Shown one piece after another: positions 44,821 to 53,624 of a DNA stretch of 64,000 bases. The translations under genes were made by a program, and so were the position numbers. Numbering within the stretch: position 1 is the first letter of the stretch; every line of letters begins with the position of its first letter. The notes beneath the pieces are model-generated. The model did no database searches, was not told the origin of the DNA, and was given only the letters and a program-made list of their open reading frames with translations. Source of the stretch: CAZSSM01 sp964609385 (GTDB lineage: Bacteria; Planctomycetota; Planctomycetia; Isosphaerales; Isosphaeraceae). The stretch is taken from assembly GCA_964609385.1 (NCBI GenBank), contig CAZSSM010000006.1, forward strand, positions 62,001 to 126,000, given 5' to 3'.

Positions 44821-45001
44821 TCGGGACGTCAGGCAATCTCGGAACCCTCGAGGTCCTCGTCTCGTCCAAAGGGGGAGAATTGGCCGGGACCAAAGTGATC
44901 CGTCGACACGGGTCGCCGATGTCCGAGCGCCGATCTCCACCTTCGGACCGCCGACGGATTAGCCGTCGAGTCCCTTCCGGTTTCTCCATGGATTTTCAAA
45001 C

Positions 45002-46870
45002 ATGTCTTTTGAATCACGACTTGCCTGCGGAAAGCGATTCGGAATCCTGACGGCGTTCGCGATCGGTTGCGGATTACTGGGAATCACGGTCGGATGTGAG
45101 CCGGAGCAGTCTGCCAAGGAGAAGACCGATCGTTTCAACGAAGCCGGCGAAGGGGGGATCTCCACATACGAGTCTTACGAGTCTGCCGCTGAAGACCGTT
45201 TCGACCGCGCTGGAGACCCTGGGCCGATGAGGAGCGGCCTCTCCGAGGCGATGGACTCCGCGCCCGACACTGCTGGCCGCGACCGAAGTAACCGGGCCGA
45301 ACTATTCAGCGATGGTCGGAGGGAAAGCAAGCTCGCACCGTCTTCCGAGATGGGGATCGAAGTGGACCGGTTGTCGATGAGTCCCATCGCAGAAGCGGTT
45401 ACTGAAGAACTCAGAGTTCCGACGCCTGTTATTCCGGACGATTTCAACACAGAAGAATACGATAAGATCGAGGAGAATTCGTTTACGCTGGTCAAGGACG
45501 AGCCGCTCTCGACCTTCTCGATCGATGTCGACACAGCCTCGTACGCCAACGTCCGGCGGTTCCTGACCGAGGGTCGGCTCCCACCGGCCGGTGCAGTGCG
45601 GATCGAGGAGATGGTCAATTATTTCGAGTATAACGACCCGGCACCTAGCGACGACGAGGCACCCTTTGCCGTCTCGATGGAATCGGCCTCCTGCCCATGG
45701 AAGCCGGACCACAAGTTGGTCCGGATCGGGATCAAGGGGCGGATCCTGGAGGGACCGCGCCCCGACAGCAACTTGGTCTTCCTGATCGACGTCTCGGGCT
45801 CGATGAACAGCCCGGACAAGCTGCCGCTGCTGGTCGAGTCGATGAAGATGCTGGTGCGCAACCTCAGGCCGCGCGATCGGGTGGCGATCGTCGTCTACGC
45901 GGGCAGCTCGGGCCTGGTCCTCGATTCGACGTCCGGTGATCAGAAGGATCGGATCCTGGGCGCTTTGGACCGATTGCAGGCTGGCGGCTCGACCAACGGC
46001 GGGCAGGGGATCGAGCTGGCCTACCGAGTGGCCGCCGACCATTTCATCGAGGGCGGCGTCAACCGCGTGATCCTCGCCTCCGACGGCGACTTCAACGTCG
46101 GTGTCACCGACCGTGGCTCGCTGGTCGACCTGATCGCGGAGAAGGCCGAGAGCGGCGTCTTCTTGAGCGTCCTCGGGTTCGGTCGGGGCAACCTCCAGGA
46201 CGCCCAGATGGAAGCGATCGCTGATCGGGGTAACGGAAACTACGCCTACATCGATTCAATGAATGAAGGGCGACGTGTGCTCGTCGATCAGATCAGCTCG
46301 ACGTTGGTGACGATCGCCAAGGACGTCAAGTTGCAGGTCGAGTTCAACCCGATGAAGGTGGCGGCGTTCCGCCTGATCGGCTATGAGAACCGGGTTCTGG
46401 CCCACCAGGATTTCAACGACGACCGCAAGGACGCCGGCGAGATCGGCGCCGGCCACTCGGTGACGGCGCTTTATGAGGTGGTCCCGCTCGGCGTCCCGCT
46501 GGAGTGGGCCGGCATCGACGACCTCAAATATCAGGAGCCCCGGACGCTCAGCGAATCGGCCGCCAGCGACGAGTTGCTCACGCTCAAGCTCCGCTACAAG
46601 GAGCCCGACGCCGAGACGAGCCAACTGCTCAGCATCCCGTTGGACGACTCCGATGTCGTCTTCGACGAGTCGAGCCGGAACCTCCGCTTCGCCGCCGCCG
46701 TCGCCCAGTTCGGTATGATCCTCCGCGACTCGCCCCACCGCGGCGCGATGTCTTTGGAAGACGTCCGCGCCATCGCCCGAGACGCCATCGACGGCCGCGA
46801 TGATGACCTCCGCTGGGAGTTCCTCGACCTCGTCGGCCGCGCCATCAGCCTTGGCGCCTCGGGTGGCTGA
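45002..46870 (+). CDS. von Willebrand factor type A (YfbK-like) lipoprotein
   Basis: This 622-residue protein begins with a lipoprotein signal (AFAIGCGLLGITVGC; the Cys is about residue 32). A polar linker (to about residue 140) leads into the vWF_N-like segment FSIDVDTASYANVRRFL. The vWA domain starts near residue 255 with an intact MIDAS motif DVSGSMNSP and the later TNGGQGIELAY. The DUF3520-type C terminus begins around residue 430 and ends in DDLRWEFLDLVGRAISLG. It resembles E. coli YfbK and related planctomycete proteins of uncertain role, perhaps binding partner proteins through Mg2+. The ATG at 45002 is supported by the lipobox position. Confidence 0.9.
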   Translation: MSFESRLACGKRFGILTAFAIGCGLLGITVGCEPEQSAKEKTDRFNEAGEGGISTYESYESAAEDRFDRAGDPGPMRSGLSEAMDSAPDTAGRDRSNRAELFSDGRRESKLAPSSEMGIEVDRLSMSPIAEAVTEELRVPTPVIPDDFNTEEYDKIEENSFTLVKDEPLSTFSIDVDTASYANVRRFLTEGRLPPAGAVRIEEMVNYFEYNDPAPSDDEAPFAVSMESASCPWKPDHKLVRIGIKGRILEGPRPDSNLVFLIDVSGSMNSPDKLPLLVESMKMLVRNLRPRDRVAIVVYAGSSGLVLDSTSGDQKDRILGALDRLQAGGSTNGGQGIELAYRVAADHFIEGGVNRVILASDGDFNVGVTDRGSLVDLIAEKAESGVFLSVLGFGRGNLQDAQMEAIADRGNGNYAYIDSMNEGRRVLVDQISSTLVTIAKDVKLQVEFNPMKVAAFRLIGYENRVLAHQDFNDDRKDAGEIGAGHSVTALYEVVPLGVPLEWAGIDDLKYQEPRTLSESAASDELLTLKLRYKEPDAETSQLLSIPLDDSDVVFDESSRNLRFAAAVAQFGMILRDSPHRGAMSLEDVRAIARDAIDGRDDDLRWEFLDLVGRAISLGASGG

Positions 46871-47185
46871 CCATCCCGATCCGACCCATGCATCAGCCAC
46901 GAACCCGAGGGCGATCCGATGGCCGCCCTCGGGTCGGAATCCCGGGGGTGACAATCAGCGCTCGGAACAACCTACCTTTTTCGACTTGCAAGAAGACTCA
47001 CATCCTTATTCAGAACAGATACCTTCAAAGTCAGCCTCCGTCATAGACATTCCGCGGTATTTTTCTCGCCTCCAGGCCCGGCCCACCTATAATTGACGAT
47101 CACGCCGGCGCCTGGTGGATCCACGTCCAAACCCGCCCCTGTCGTCCGTGCCGGCCAGCCGATCGGTTCAAACTCGAGAACCGTC
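46871..47185. other. Intergenic region between vWA lipoprotein and rluB
   Basis: This 315-bp gap contains a strong hairpin just after the lipoprotein stop (listed separately) and an AT-richer patch around 46975-47090 that should hold the promoter of the pseudouridine synthase gene. No coding frame is supported. Confidence 0.45.
46903..46934 (+). terminator. Hairpin terminator after the vWA lipoprotein gene
   Basis: ACCCGAGGGC at 46903-46912 pairs perfectly with GCCCTCGGGT at 46925-46934 across a 12-nt loop, 33 bp beyond the stop codon. There is no long T-run, which is common for terminators in GC-rich genomes. Confidence 0.55.
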
Positions 47186-48760
47186 ATGAATAGACCGAAG
47201 CCAGGCGCGTCGTCGCGCCCGAAGGCCAAGCGTTCCGGCCGACCGGGATCGGGGCCGGGCGCATCACGAAAGTCGGGCGGACGCCCTGGTCGTCCGCAGT
47301 CCGGCCCCGAGCGCCGACCCAAACCGTATCGCAAGCCGGGCCGCTCGGGAGATTCTCCGCATCGTCCCACGCTCGAGGGTGGTCCGGAGCGACTCCAAAA
47401 GATCCTGGCCCAAGCCGGCCTCGGATCGCGGCGCGCCTGTGAAGAACTGATCTCGCAGGGGCGCGTTGTCATCGACGGCCAGATCGTCCGTGAGCTGGGC
47501 TCCAAGGTCGATCCCCGCGCCTCCAAGATCACCGTCGATGGCGAGCCGATCGCCTTGGAAATGCCCGTCTACTACGCCGTGCACAAGCCCAAAGGGTACG
47601 TCTCGACCAATAACGATCCCGACGGTCGCCCTCGGGTCATCGACCTGCTCTCCGAAGTCCCCGAGCGGCTCTATGCGGTTGGTCGACTCGACGAGGCCAG
47701 CGTTGGCCTAATCCTGCTGACCAACGACGGGGAACTGGCCCACCGACTGGCCCATCCCCGCTTCGGTGTCGAAAAGCGCTATCGGGCCGTCGTCGCGGGC
47801 TCGCCCGGTCCCGAGGTCTTCGAGAAGATGACCCAGGGCGTCTGGATCGCCGAAGGCAAGGTCCGCGCCCGCCGGGTCAAGGTGGTCGGCAAGCAAGGTC
47901 AGGCGACCGTCCTCGAGCTGGTCCTGGCCGAGGGCAAGAACCGTGAGGTCCGTCGGATGATGGCCCGTCTCGGACACAAAGTTATGAGTCTGACCCGCGT
48001 GGCCGTCGGACCGATCACCCTCAAAGGGTTGGCTTCGGGCGAGTCGCGGAAACTCAACCGACGAGAGGTCGAACAGCTTCGCGAGGCCATCGATCGCTCC
48101 AGCCGACCGATCGCCGAGCCTTCGAGAGGCTCGGAGTCCCGGGGACCGTCTCGGCCGTCATCGAAACCACGGACGAACGCCTCGGTTCCCAATCGACGGG
48201 GAGACGCCGGCCGTCAACGCCCTCGGAACGAGGTCGTCCTCGAGGAAGGTCCGGAGGTCCTTGATGCCGCCGCATTGCTTGGTGGTGGCCCTCGTGGTCA
48301 GGACAGCGCGGAGTCCCGTCGACGGATCCTCGGCCTGGCCCCGCATTCGTCACGACGGGCCGGCTCCAAACCTAAAGACCAAATGCGGCCCGGCGAATCG
48401 GCTCCGTCCAAGCCGACAGCGAACGATCGAAAACGCCCTCCGAGCCTCACAATGGTTCCGCTGTCCAGCCTGAACGACGAGGACGATGAGCCGGTCACGC
48501 CCTTGTTCGGATCGGCCGATCGCTCCGAGTCCCATGCGGGACGTCGACGGTCCGACGACCGCCCCAGCCGTCCTCAATCGGGCGGTCCTCAATCGGGTCG
48601 ACCGCGTTCCGGAGCCCGGCCGTTCAATCGCGATCGCGATGAAGATCAGGACGTCGGGCCGCAACGCAAGGTGCTCGGCATCGGCGGCAAGCCGGTCCGA
48701 CCCCGTCGTTTCAAAGCCCGACCCACCTTCAAGAAACGACGACCGCCAACCTCGGAGTGA
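47186..48760 (+). CDS. rluB: RluB-family 23S rRNA pseudouridine synthase with long disordered tails
   Basis: The central part (about residues 70-310 of 524) is an RsuA/RluB-type pseudouridine synthase. An S4 domain (RLQKILAQAGLGSRRACEELISQGRV) is followed by the catalytic segment GRLDEASVGLILLTNDGEL, whose Asp is the nucleophile, and by GKNREVRRMMARLGHKV. It converts a uridine in 23S rRNA to pseudouridine. The first 65 residues (Lys/Arg/Pro/Ser/Gly) and the last 210 (Arg/Ser/Pro-rich with repeated SRRxxx and SGxPxSG-type words) are low-complexity. The ATG at 47186 is used; a TTG at 47093 would lengthen the tail. The tail length is unusual for RluB but basic tails of this type are known in planctomycetes. 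Confidence 0.9.
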   Translation: MNRPKPGASSRPKAKRSGRPGSGPGASRKSGGRPGRPQSGPERRPKPYRKPGRSGDSPHRPTLEGGPERLQKILAQAGLGSRRACEELISQGRVVIDGQIVRELGSKVDPRASKITVDGEPIALEMPVYYAVHKPKGYVSTNNDPDGRPRVIDLLSEVPERLYAVGRLDEASVGLILLTNDGELAHRLAHPRFGVEKRYRAVVAGSPGPEVFEKMTQGVWIAEGKVRARRVKVVGKQGQATVLELVLAEGKNREVRRMMARLGHKVMSLTRVAVGPITLKGLASGESRKLNRREVEQLREAIDRSSRPIAEPSRGSESRGPSRPSSKPRTNASVPNRRGDAGRQRPRNEVVLEEGPEVLDAAALLGGGPRGQDSAESRRRILGLAPHSSRRAGSKPKDQMRPGESAPSKPTANDRKRPPSLTMVPLSSLNDEDDEPVTPLFGSADRSESHAGRRRSDDRPSRPQSGGPQSGRPRSGARPFNRDRDEDQDVGPQRKVLGIGGKPVRPRRFKARPTFKKRRPPTSE

Positions 48761-48769
48761 CCCTCGGTG

Positions 48770-49705
48770 ATGGCTTCGATTCCAGGGGACGGTTCGCCGG
48801 GCGATCGCGAAGTGTCGGGGGTCGCGCCGACCGGGGCGTGTCAGCGACGGGTGCGTGTTCTGGAGAACCGTCCGATCGCGCGCGATACCTATCAGTTGCG
48901 GGTCGAGTGTCCCGAGATCGCCCAGGCGATTCGACCCGGGCAGTTCGTCATGGTCCGACCCTTGGTCGGCGACGGGGTCGGTTACGACCCGTTGCTGGGC
49001 CGACCGTTGGCCCTTTACGACACGGCCCTGAACGACTCGGGAGACCCCTTCGGCTTCGATGTCGTCTACCTCGTCCATGGTCGAGGGACACGGACGTTGT
49101 CTCGGGCGCGAGTGGACGACTGGGCCTCGGTCTGGGGACCGCTGGGCAACGGATTCGCCGAACAGCCGGGCGCCGGGCCGATCGCCCTGGTCGCCGGAGG
49201 GATCGGCCAGACCCCGTTCCTCGCTTTGGCCCATTGGTATCGCGGCGCCAAACGTTACGGGACGAGTTCGAATCAATCTGTGGGAGTCCACCCACCGACT
49301 CCTCGATCGGGCCCAATCACCCTCTATTATGGGGTCCGATCGGCCGACCTATTCGCCGGGCTGGACGACTTCGAGGCGGCGGGCGTGGAACTCCGGCTCA
49401 TCACCGATGACGGATCTTCCGGCACCCAGGGCTTCGTCACCGATCTGTTGGAAACGGACCTCAAGGACGGCCGATCGTTCTCGCTCTGTCTCGGTTGCGG
49501 GCCGACGCCGATGCTTCGGACCCTCAAGCACCTCGTCCAACGCCGAGGGCTGGCCTGCCAGATCTCGGTGGAAAACCCGATGGCCTGCGGCTTCGGCGCT
49601 TGCTTCAGTTGCGTCGTCCCGGTCCGCCAAGCCGACGGTCGCGTGGACTTGAAGCGCTCCTGCGTTGAAGGTCCGATCTTCGACGCCGCCACCATCGAGA
49701 TCTGA
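48770..49705 (+). CDS. pyrK: Dihydroorotate dehydrogenase electron transfer subunit
   Basis: This 311-residue FAD/2Fe-2S protein passes electrons from dihydroorotate dehydrogenase B to NAD+ in pyrimidine synthesis. A ferredoxin reductase-like FAD domain (IRPGQFVMVRPL, DPLLGRPLALYD) is followed by an NAD domain (PIALVAGGIGQTPFLALA). The C-terminal cluster site MACGFGACFSCVVP with a distal Cys in KRSCVEGP binds 2Fe-2S. The insert around residues 165-180 is longer than in Bacillus PyrK. The ATG at 48770 overlaps a GTG at 48767; both are 7-10 bp beyond the rluB stop, so transcription is probably shared. No pyrD gene is adjacent. Confidence 0.92.
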   Translation: MASIPGDGSPGDREVSGVAPTGACQRRVRVLENRPIARDTYQLRVECPEIAQAIRPGQFVMVRPLVGDGVGYDPLLGRPLALYDTALNDSGDPFGFDVVYLVHGRGTRTLSRARVDDWASVWGPLGNGFAEQPGAGPIALVAGGIGQTPFLALAHWYRGAKRYGTSSNQSVGVHPPTPRSGPITLYYGVRSADLFAGLDDFEAAGVELRLITDDGSSGTQGFVTDLLETDLKDGRSFSLCLGCGPTPMLRTLKHLVQRRGLACQISVENPMACGFGACFSCVVPVRQADGRVDLKRSCVEGPIFDAATIEI

Positions 49706-50464
49706 TCAGCCCGGGGGTTTGCGGGCTTCGAGCTTGTCGCGGAGCCGCGCTGCGACCTCGTAGTTCTCCGAGGCGATCGCCTCGTCGAGTTGTTCGCGGA
49801 GCGTCTTCGTGACCTCGAAGTTCTTGCGCAGTTCGCCGTCGAGGCGGCGGAGCTGTTCGATCAACGCTTGGTCCGTGTCTTCATCGTTGAAGGGATCGTC
49901 GAACCAGGTCTGGCGATGCTCGTCGAGCCGGGCGATGCCTTGACGAACCGCATCGACGGAGTCTTCGTAGCGATGATTCTCCAAGGCGAGCGCGGCACGG
50001 GCTTGAGTTTGGTGATAGAGGACGAGTCCTCGGAGCCGCTCGTGGGCGGTGACATAGTCGGGATCGTCACAGTGCTCGGTGACGAAATCCATCAGTCGTA
50101 GGGTATGTTCGGCATCGCGGAGGGCGCGGTCATAACGGTGCAGGGCCAGCCAGGCCATTCGCCGGTGGTAGTACTGGACGAACTCACGATCCGCCTCCTC
50201 GCGGTCCTCGTTGGAAAGAGTCCAGGGCTGCTCGAGGTAGGCAGCGCGATCCTGAATCGTGACCATATAGTCGAGATAGGTCTCATGGCCGTGCGGGCGA
50301 GAGCCATCGGGCCGATCGCTGGTCTCGATCTGGAGGATCCCCAGCTCGACCCGGATCTGGAGTACCATCCGGCCGTCGCCAGCCTTCACCTCGCGGGCCT
50401 GGAGTTCCTGATGATCGGTTCGGAGGGGCCAGTTCCGAAGCGCCTCGTCAATGTCGCGTCGCAT
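49706..50464 (-). CDS. UVR-motif (UvrB/UvrC) protein
   Basis: This 252-residue protein has a C-terminal UVR motif (LREQLDEAIASENYEVAARL, then RDKLEARK), the short coiled segment by which UvrB contacts UvrC. The remaining sequence is helical with TPR-like features (RMAWLALHRYDRALRDAEHT, ALALENHRYEDSVDAVRQGI). The N terminus (MRRDIDEALRNWP) is a recurrent start in planctomycete UVR proteins. It is not UvrB or UvrC; it may bind a partner through the UVR segment, as McsA and other small UVR proteins do. The ATG at 50464 has GTGAGG about 8 nt upstream. Its stop meets the pyrK stop with no gap. Confidence 0.78.
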   Translation of the reverse strand: MRRDIDEALRNWPLRTDHQELQAREVKAGDGRMVLQIRVELGILQIETSDRPDGSRPHGHETYLDYMVTIQDRAAYLEQPWTLSNEDREEADREFVQYYHRRMAWLALHRYDRALRDAEHTLRLMDFVTEHCDDPDYVTAHERLRGLVLYHQTQARAALALENHRYEDSVDAVRQGIARLDEHRQTWFDDPFNDEDTDQALIEQLRRLDGELRKNFEVTKTLREQLDEAIASENYEVAARLRDKLEARKPPG

Positions 50465-50670
50465 CTCGTGCCTCACCCCTCGGTCGATTATCGGAGAGAC
50501 GGTTTCGTCTCGATTTGTATGCGTCATTATAGGCGGAAGGTCATGCCGGTGGACTCGGATCGCAATGAGCATCGCTCCGATGATCCGAACGACGTGCTCG
50601 ACCACGCATTCTCGGACCCGCATCGAAATCCCCGGGAAACCATGCCTCCGGACGATCGAGGAGTCGAACC

Positions 50671-52017
50671 ATCGTCACCAACGAAGTCTCGATACGACAA
50701 CGCATCGCGCATCTGCTCGATCAGATCCCGATCATCGACCCGCACACGCACCTTCACGTAGATCGACCCGCTGCGCGCAACCTGGCCGATCTGCTGAGCT
50801 ATCACTGGGTCCAGTCCGAACTGATCGCCGTGGGTCTCGATCCGTCGACCCTCGACCCGTCACGGTCCGTCGAAGAACGGGTCCTCGGGATGCTGCCGTA
50901 TCTCAAGCGGATGCGCAACACGGCGATGAGCTGGTCGCTCCGTCGAATTCTCGGCGACCTGTTCGACGTCCAGGTGCGCGATCTGGACGAGGCGACCGCG
51001 CTGGAACTGATCGGTCGGGTCGATGCGACCGGTCGGGATCCGGATTGGCCCAACCGCGTGCTCCGCGATCGCGCCGGCATCGTCCATCACGTCACCAGCC
51101 TGGGCAACGCCTCAGAAGTCGGCCGCGAACGCCCCGACCACGTCGAGTTCATGCTCGACCTGCATTACCTGTTCTGCCCCGGCGTGGCGACCGACCTGAC
51201 CCCGTTCTTCCAAGGGCGGACGACCCGTGCCGCGTACCTGGATGCCCTGGAGACGGTCTTTGCGACGGAACTCGGCTCATCCCAGCAGTTGACGACGGCG
51301 GTCGCCGATTGGCTCGATCAAACCGTTCAGGGTCCGGTCCGGTTCTCGAACACGTTCCTACCGATCGAGCAACGGTTCGCTGCACCCGATTCGGGTCGGG
51401 TCGACGCGATCCTCAGCCGGGGTGGGCCTCGTGATGGCCTGACCGACGAGGAGATCGACGAGCTGGTCGCCGCGGTGACCTGGGCGATCCTGGGTTGGCA
51501 CCACGAGCACCGCAAAGCGCTCCAGATCGCCGTGGGGGCCGAGTACTTCATCTGCGACGGCAAGAGCATTGTCCGCGCCCAGGAATCCTGGTTCACCCAG
51601 ATGTGTCGTGTCTTCCACACCTTCGGCGGGGCGCGGTTCGACATCATGCTGGCCACCGAGAGCATGGCCCAGGAGCTGGCTGTGGTCTGCCGGCAATTTC
51701 CGAACGTCTACGCCTCGGGATACTGGTGGCACGCGTTCGTCCCCGAGATCATCCGACGAACCGTCGCCTTGCGCACCCAGATCGCCCCGATGACCAAGTG
51801 GTCGGGATTCCTCTCCGACGCCTACACCGTGGAATGGACCTACGGCAAGCTGCAAGTCGTCCACGGCGCGATGAGTGACGCCCTGGCTGGGCAAATCGAG
51901 GCGGGGGCACTGGACGAGGACGATCTACCCGAACTCCTTCATCAGATCCTCCACGAATCCCCCAAAGCCCTCTACGAACTCAATCCGCAAGTGGGATCCG
52001 GTGGAGATCGGACCTGA
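50671..52017 (+). CDS. Uronate isomerase-like amidohydrolase (probable ATC start)
   Basis: This 448-residue protein of the amidohydrolase superfamily resembles glucuronate isomerase. The metal-binding H25-x-H27 is in IPIIDPHTHLH. Other segments are FSNTFLPIEQRF, HHEHRKALQIAVGAEYF and VYASGYWWHAFVPEIIRRTV. The conserved N terminus requires translation upstream of the first GTG (50830). The frame back to its stop at 50581 contains no ATG, GTG or TTG before that GTG, but GAGGAG at 50658-50663 is followed after 7 nt by ATC at 50671. ATC initiation or a sequencing error in an ATG are the two explanations. The reaction may be interconversion of a uronate, but the substrate is not fixed. It is divergent from the UVR-motif gene. 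Confidence 0.82.
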   Translation: MVTNEVSIRQRIAHLLDQIPIIDPHTHLHVDRPAARNLADLLSYHWVQSELIAVGLDPSTLDPSRSVEERVLGMLPYLKRMRNTAMSWSLRRILGDLFDVQVRDLDEATALELIGRVDATGRDPDWPNRVLRDRAGIVHHVTSLGNASEVGRERPDHVEFMLDLHYLFCPGVATDLTPFFQGRTTRAAYLDALETVFATELGSSQQLTTAVADWLDQTVQGPVRFSNTFLPIEQRFAAPDSGRVDAILSRGGPRDGLTDEEIDELVAAVTWAILGWHHEHRKALQIAVGAEYFICDGKSIVRAQESWFTQMCRVFHTFGGARFDIMLATESMAQELAVVCRQFPNVYASGYWWHAFVPEIIRRTVALRTQIAPMTKWSGFLSDAYTVEWTYGKLQVVHGAMSDALAGQIEAGALDEDDLPELLHQILHESPKALYELNPQVGSGGDRT

Positions 52018-52177
52018 ACCGTTCCCACCCGAGGGGGATGACCGTCCCCATGAGGAGAGGGGAATGCCGACGCTCCTCATGCGATGTGGGCGAAGGGTTC
52101 AGATGCGTTTCGCCCTCGATCCTCCGACGGGTCAGCGAGCTCGGTGTTTCTCTCCGGTCCGCCCAATGAACCGAAAC

Positions 52178-52206
52178 TTGCCCTGGCGTGTCCGAACCGA
52201 TATAAA
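52178..52206 (+). promoter_or_regulatory. Sigma-70-type promoter of tRNA-Lys
   Basis: A TTGCCC -35 hexamer (52178-52183) is separated by exactly 17 bp from a TATAAA -10 hexamer (52201-52206). The -10 ends 13 bp before the tRNA, so the leader would be very short. Confidence 0.6.
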
Positions 52207-52219
52207 TCCCCGTATCGAC

Positions 52220-52292
<73 letters not shown>

Positions 52293-52753
52293 CTGATCAA
52301 GCCGTGCGACGGAGCATCGCAGATCGTAATCCGATATGGATTTACGCTCGACCAACTTAGCATCGAGTCGGGTCGGACTGCGGCAAGCCTTACTCGATTG
52401 CTTCCGATGTGTCCAAGATCCGTGGCCTGCTCAGCTTTGCCCGGTCACATCGAATTCATTCGATGAGATCCTTCTCCGGAATCCTTGGTCCAATCGGTAC
52501 AACTCGGGTCAACCAACCTCAACTCCGCCAAGATCGAAGTTATCCAAATGCGTATTATCCAGATCAACACCTTTTCGATCCAAAACGTTTTTCAATAAGT
52601 GCTCACCCGACACACGCCAGGTATATTGTCGACCAAACATTCTAACACAAATTAATACCAAAAAAATTACACGGCAGACTCGGTTCGCCTGTGCGTGCTG
52701 TTCTCGAACGGCCTGCCACCCCACGGTACAATGTCTCCCAAAGGAGGTGGCCT
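52293..52753. other. AT-richer intergenic region, no supported gene
   Basis: This gap of about 460 bp after the tRNA is notably AT-rich toward its end (ATTAATACCAAAAAAATTAC). A 71-codon minus-strand frame is present at 52509-52724 but is not convincing. The strong ribosome binding site AAGGAGG at 52741-52747 belongs to the next gene. Confidence 0.45.
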
Positions 52754-53488
52754 ATGCCGATCCACGACTGGACCCGGGTCTCGGCCGGCGGGTTCCACAA
52801 CTTCCACCAAGATTGGACCATCGAGATCTATCGGACCCTCAATCGCGGGGTGCTCCCAACCGGATACGCCGCCTACGTTGACCTCCGCGTCAGTGGTCTT
52901 GAGCCAGACGTCGTCGCCATCCAGTCTGATCCTCCGGCAACGCTCAGAGGTGGCCAGGCCGTCGCCGAGGCCCCGCCGAAGTCTCGACAAGTCGCGCGGG
53001 TGGAGTCCGAGGCGTCCGCCTACGCTCGACGGGCTAACCGGATCTCGATCCGTCACGAGTTCGGCGCCGTTGTGGCGATCCTCGAGGTCCTCTCGCCCGG
53101 CAACAAGGACAGTCGGCACGCGATCGGAGCGTTCCTGTCCAAGGCCGTCGACTTCCTCCGCAACGGCGTGCACCTGCTGATCATCGACCTCTTCCCTCCA
53201 ACGCCCCGGGATCCGTCGGGAATCCACCAAGCGCTCTGGGAATACCTGACCGACGATCCGTTCGAGCCGCGTCCTTCGGACAAGCCATTGACGGTGGCCA
53301 GCTACGATGCCGGGAACGGCCTGACCGCCTACGTCGACCCATTGGCCGTGGGCGATCCATTACCGGACGCGCCCCTGTTCCTGACGCCAGGGTGGTATAT
53401 CGAGATCCCCTTGGAGCGCTCCTACATGGCCGCCTGGGACGGAACCCCGATGCCTATCCGTGATCGCGTGGCAATTATGCGGCAATAA
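52754..53488 (+). CDS. DUF4058-family protein
   Basis: This 244-residue cytosolic protein starts with the family hallmark MPIHDWTRVSAGGFHNFHQDW. Its core carries the conserved SRHAIGAFLSKAVDFLRNGVHLLIIDLFPP segments, which resemble a PD-(D/E)XK nuclease-like fold (IEVLSPGNKDS with a Glu and Lys here ILEVLSPGNKDS), and a Tyr/Trp-rich C terminus (LTPGWYIEIPLERSY). DUF4058 occurs mainly in cyanobacteria and planctomycetes and has no established function. The nuclease relation is an inference from the E-x-L-S-P-x-N-K motif. The start is fixed by AAGGAGG about 7 nt upstream. Confidence 0.85.
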   Translation: MPIHDWTRVSAGGFHNFHQDWTIEIYRTLNRGVLPTGYAAYVDLRVSGLEPDVVAIQSDPPATLRGGQAVAEAPPKSRQVARVESEASAYARRANRISIRHEFGAVVAILEVLSPGNKDSRHAIGAFLSKAVDFLRNGVHLLIIDLFPPTPRDPSGIHQALWEYLTDDPFEPRPSDKPLTVASYDAGNGLTAYVDPLAVGDPLPDAPLFLTPGWYIEIPLERSYMAAWDGTPMPIRDRVAIMRQ

Positions 53489-53624
53489 TTGTTTTTCAAA
53501 AAAAACGACATGGTTGCGATGTCGATGATGTGTTCAGTCTCAACCGGCGGCACCGCACGCCTTGACAATACACTGACACTTGAAGAAACACACAAATCAA
53601 AACATATATTTTCTAGAAGACTAT

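Noticed and set aside
50830..52017. GTG at 50830 as the start of the amidohydrolase
   Set aside because: It would remove the metal-binding H-x-H segment that is clearly encoded just upstream, in frame and without a stop.
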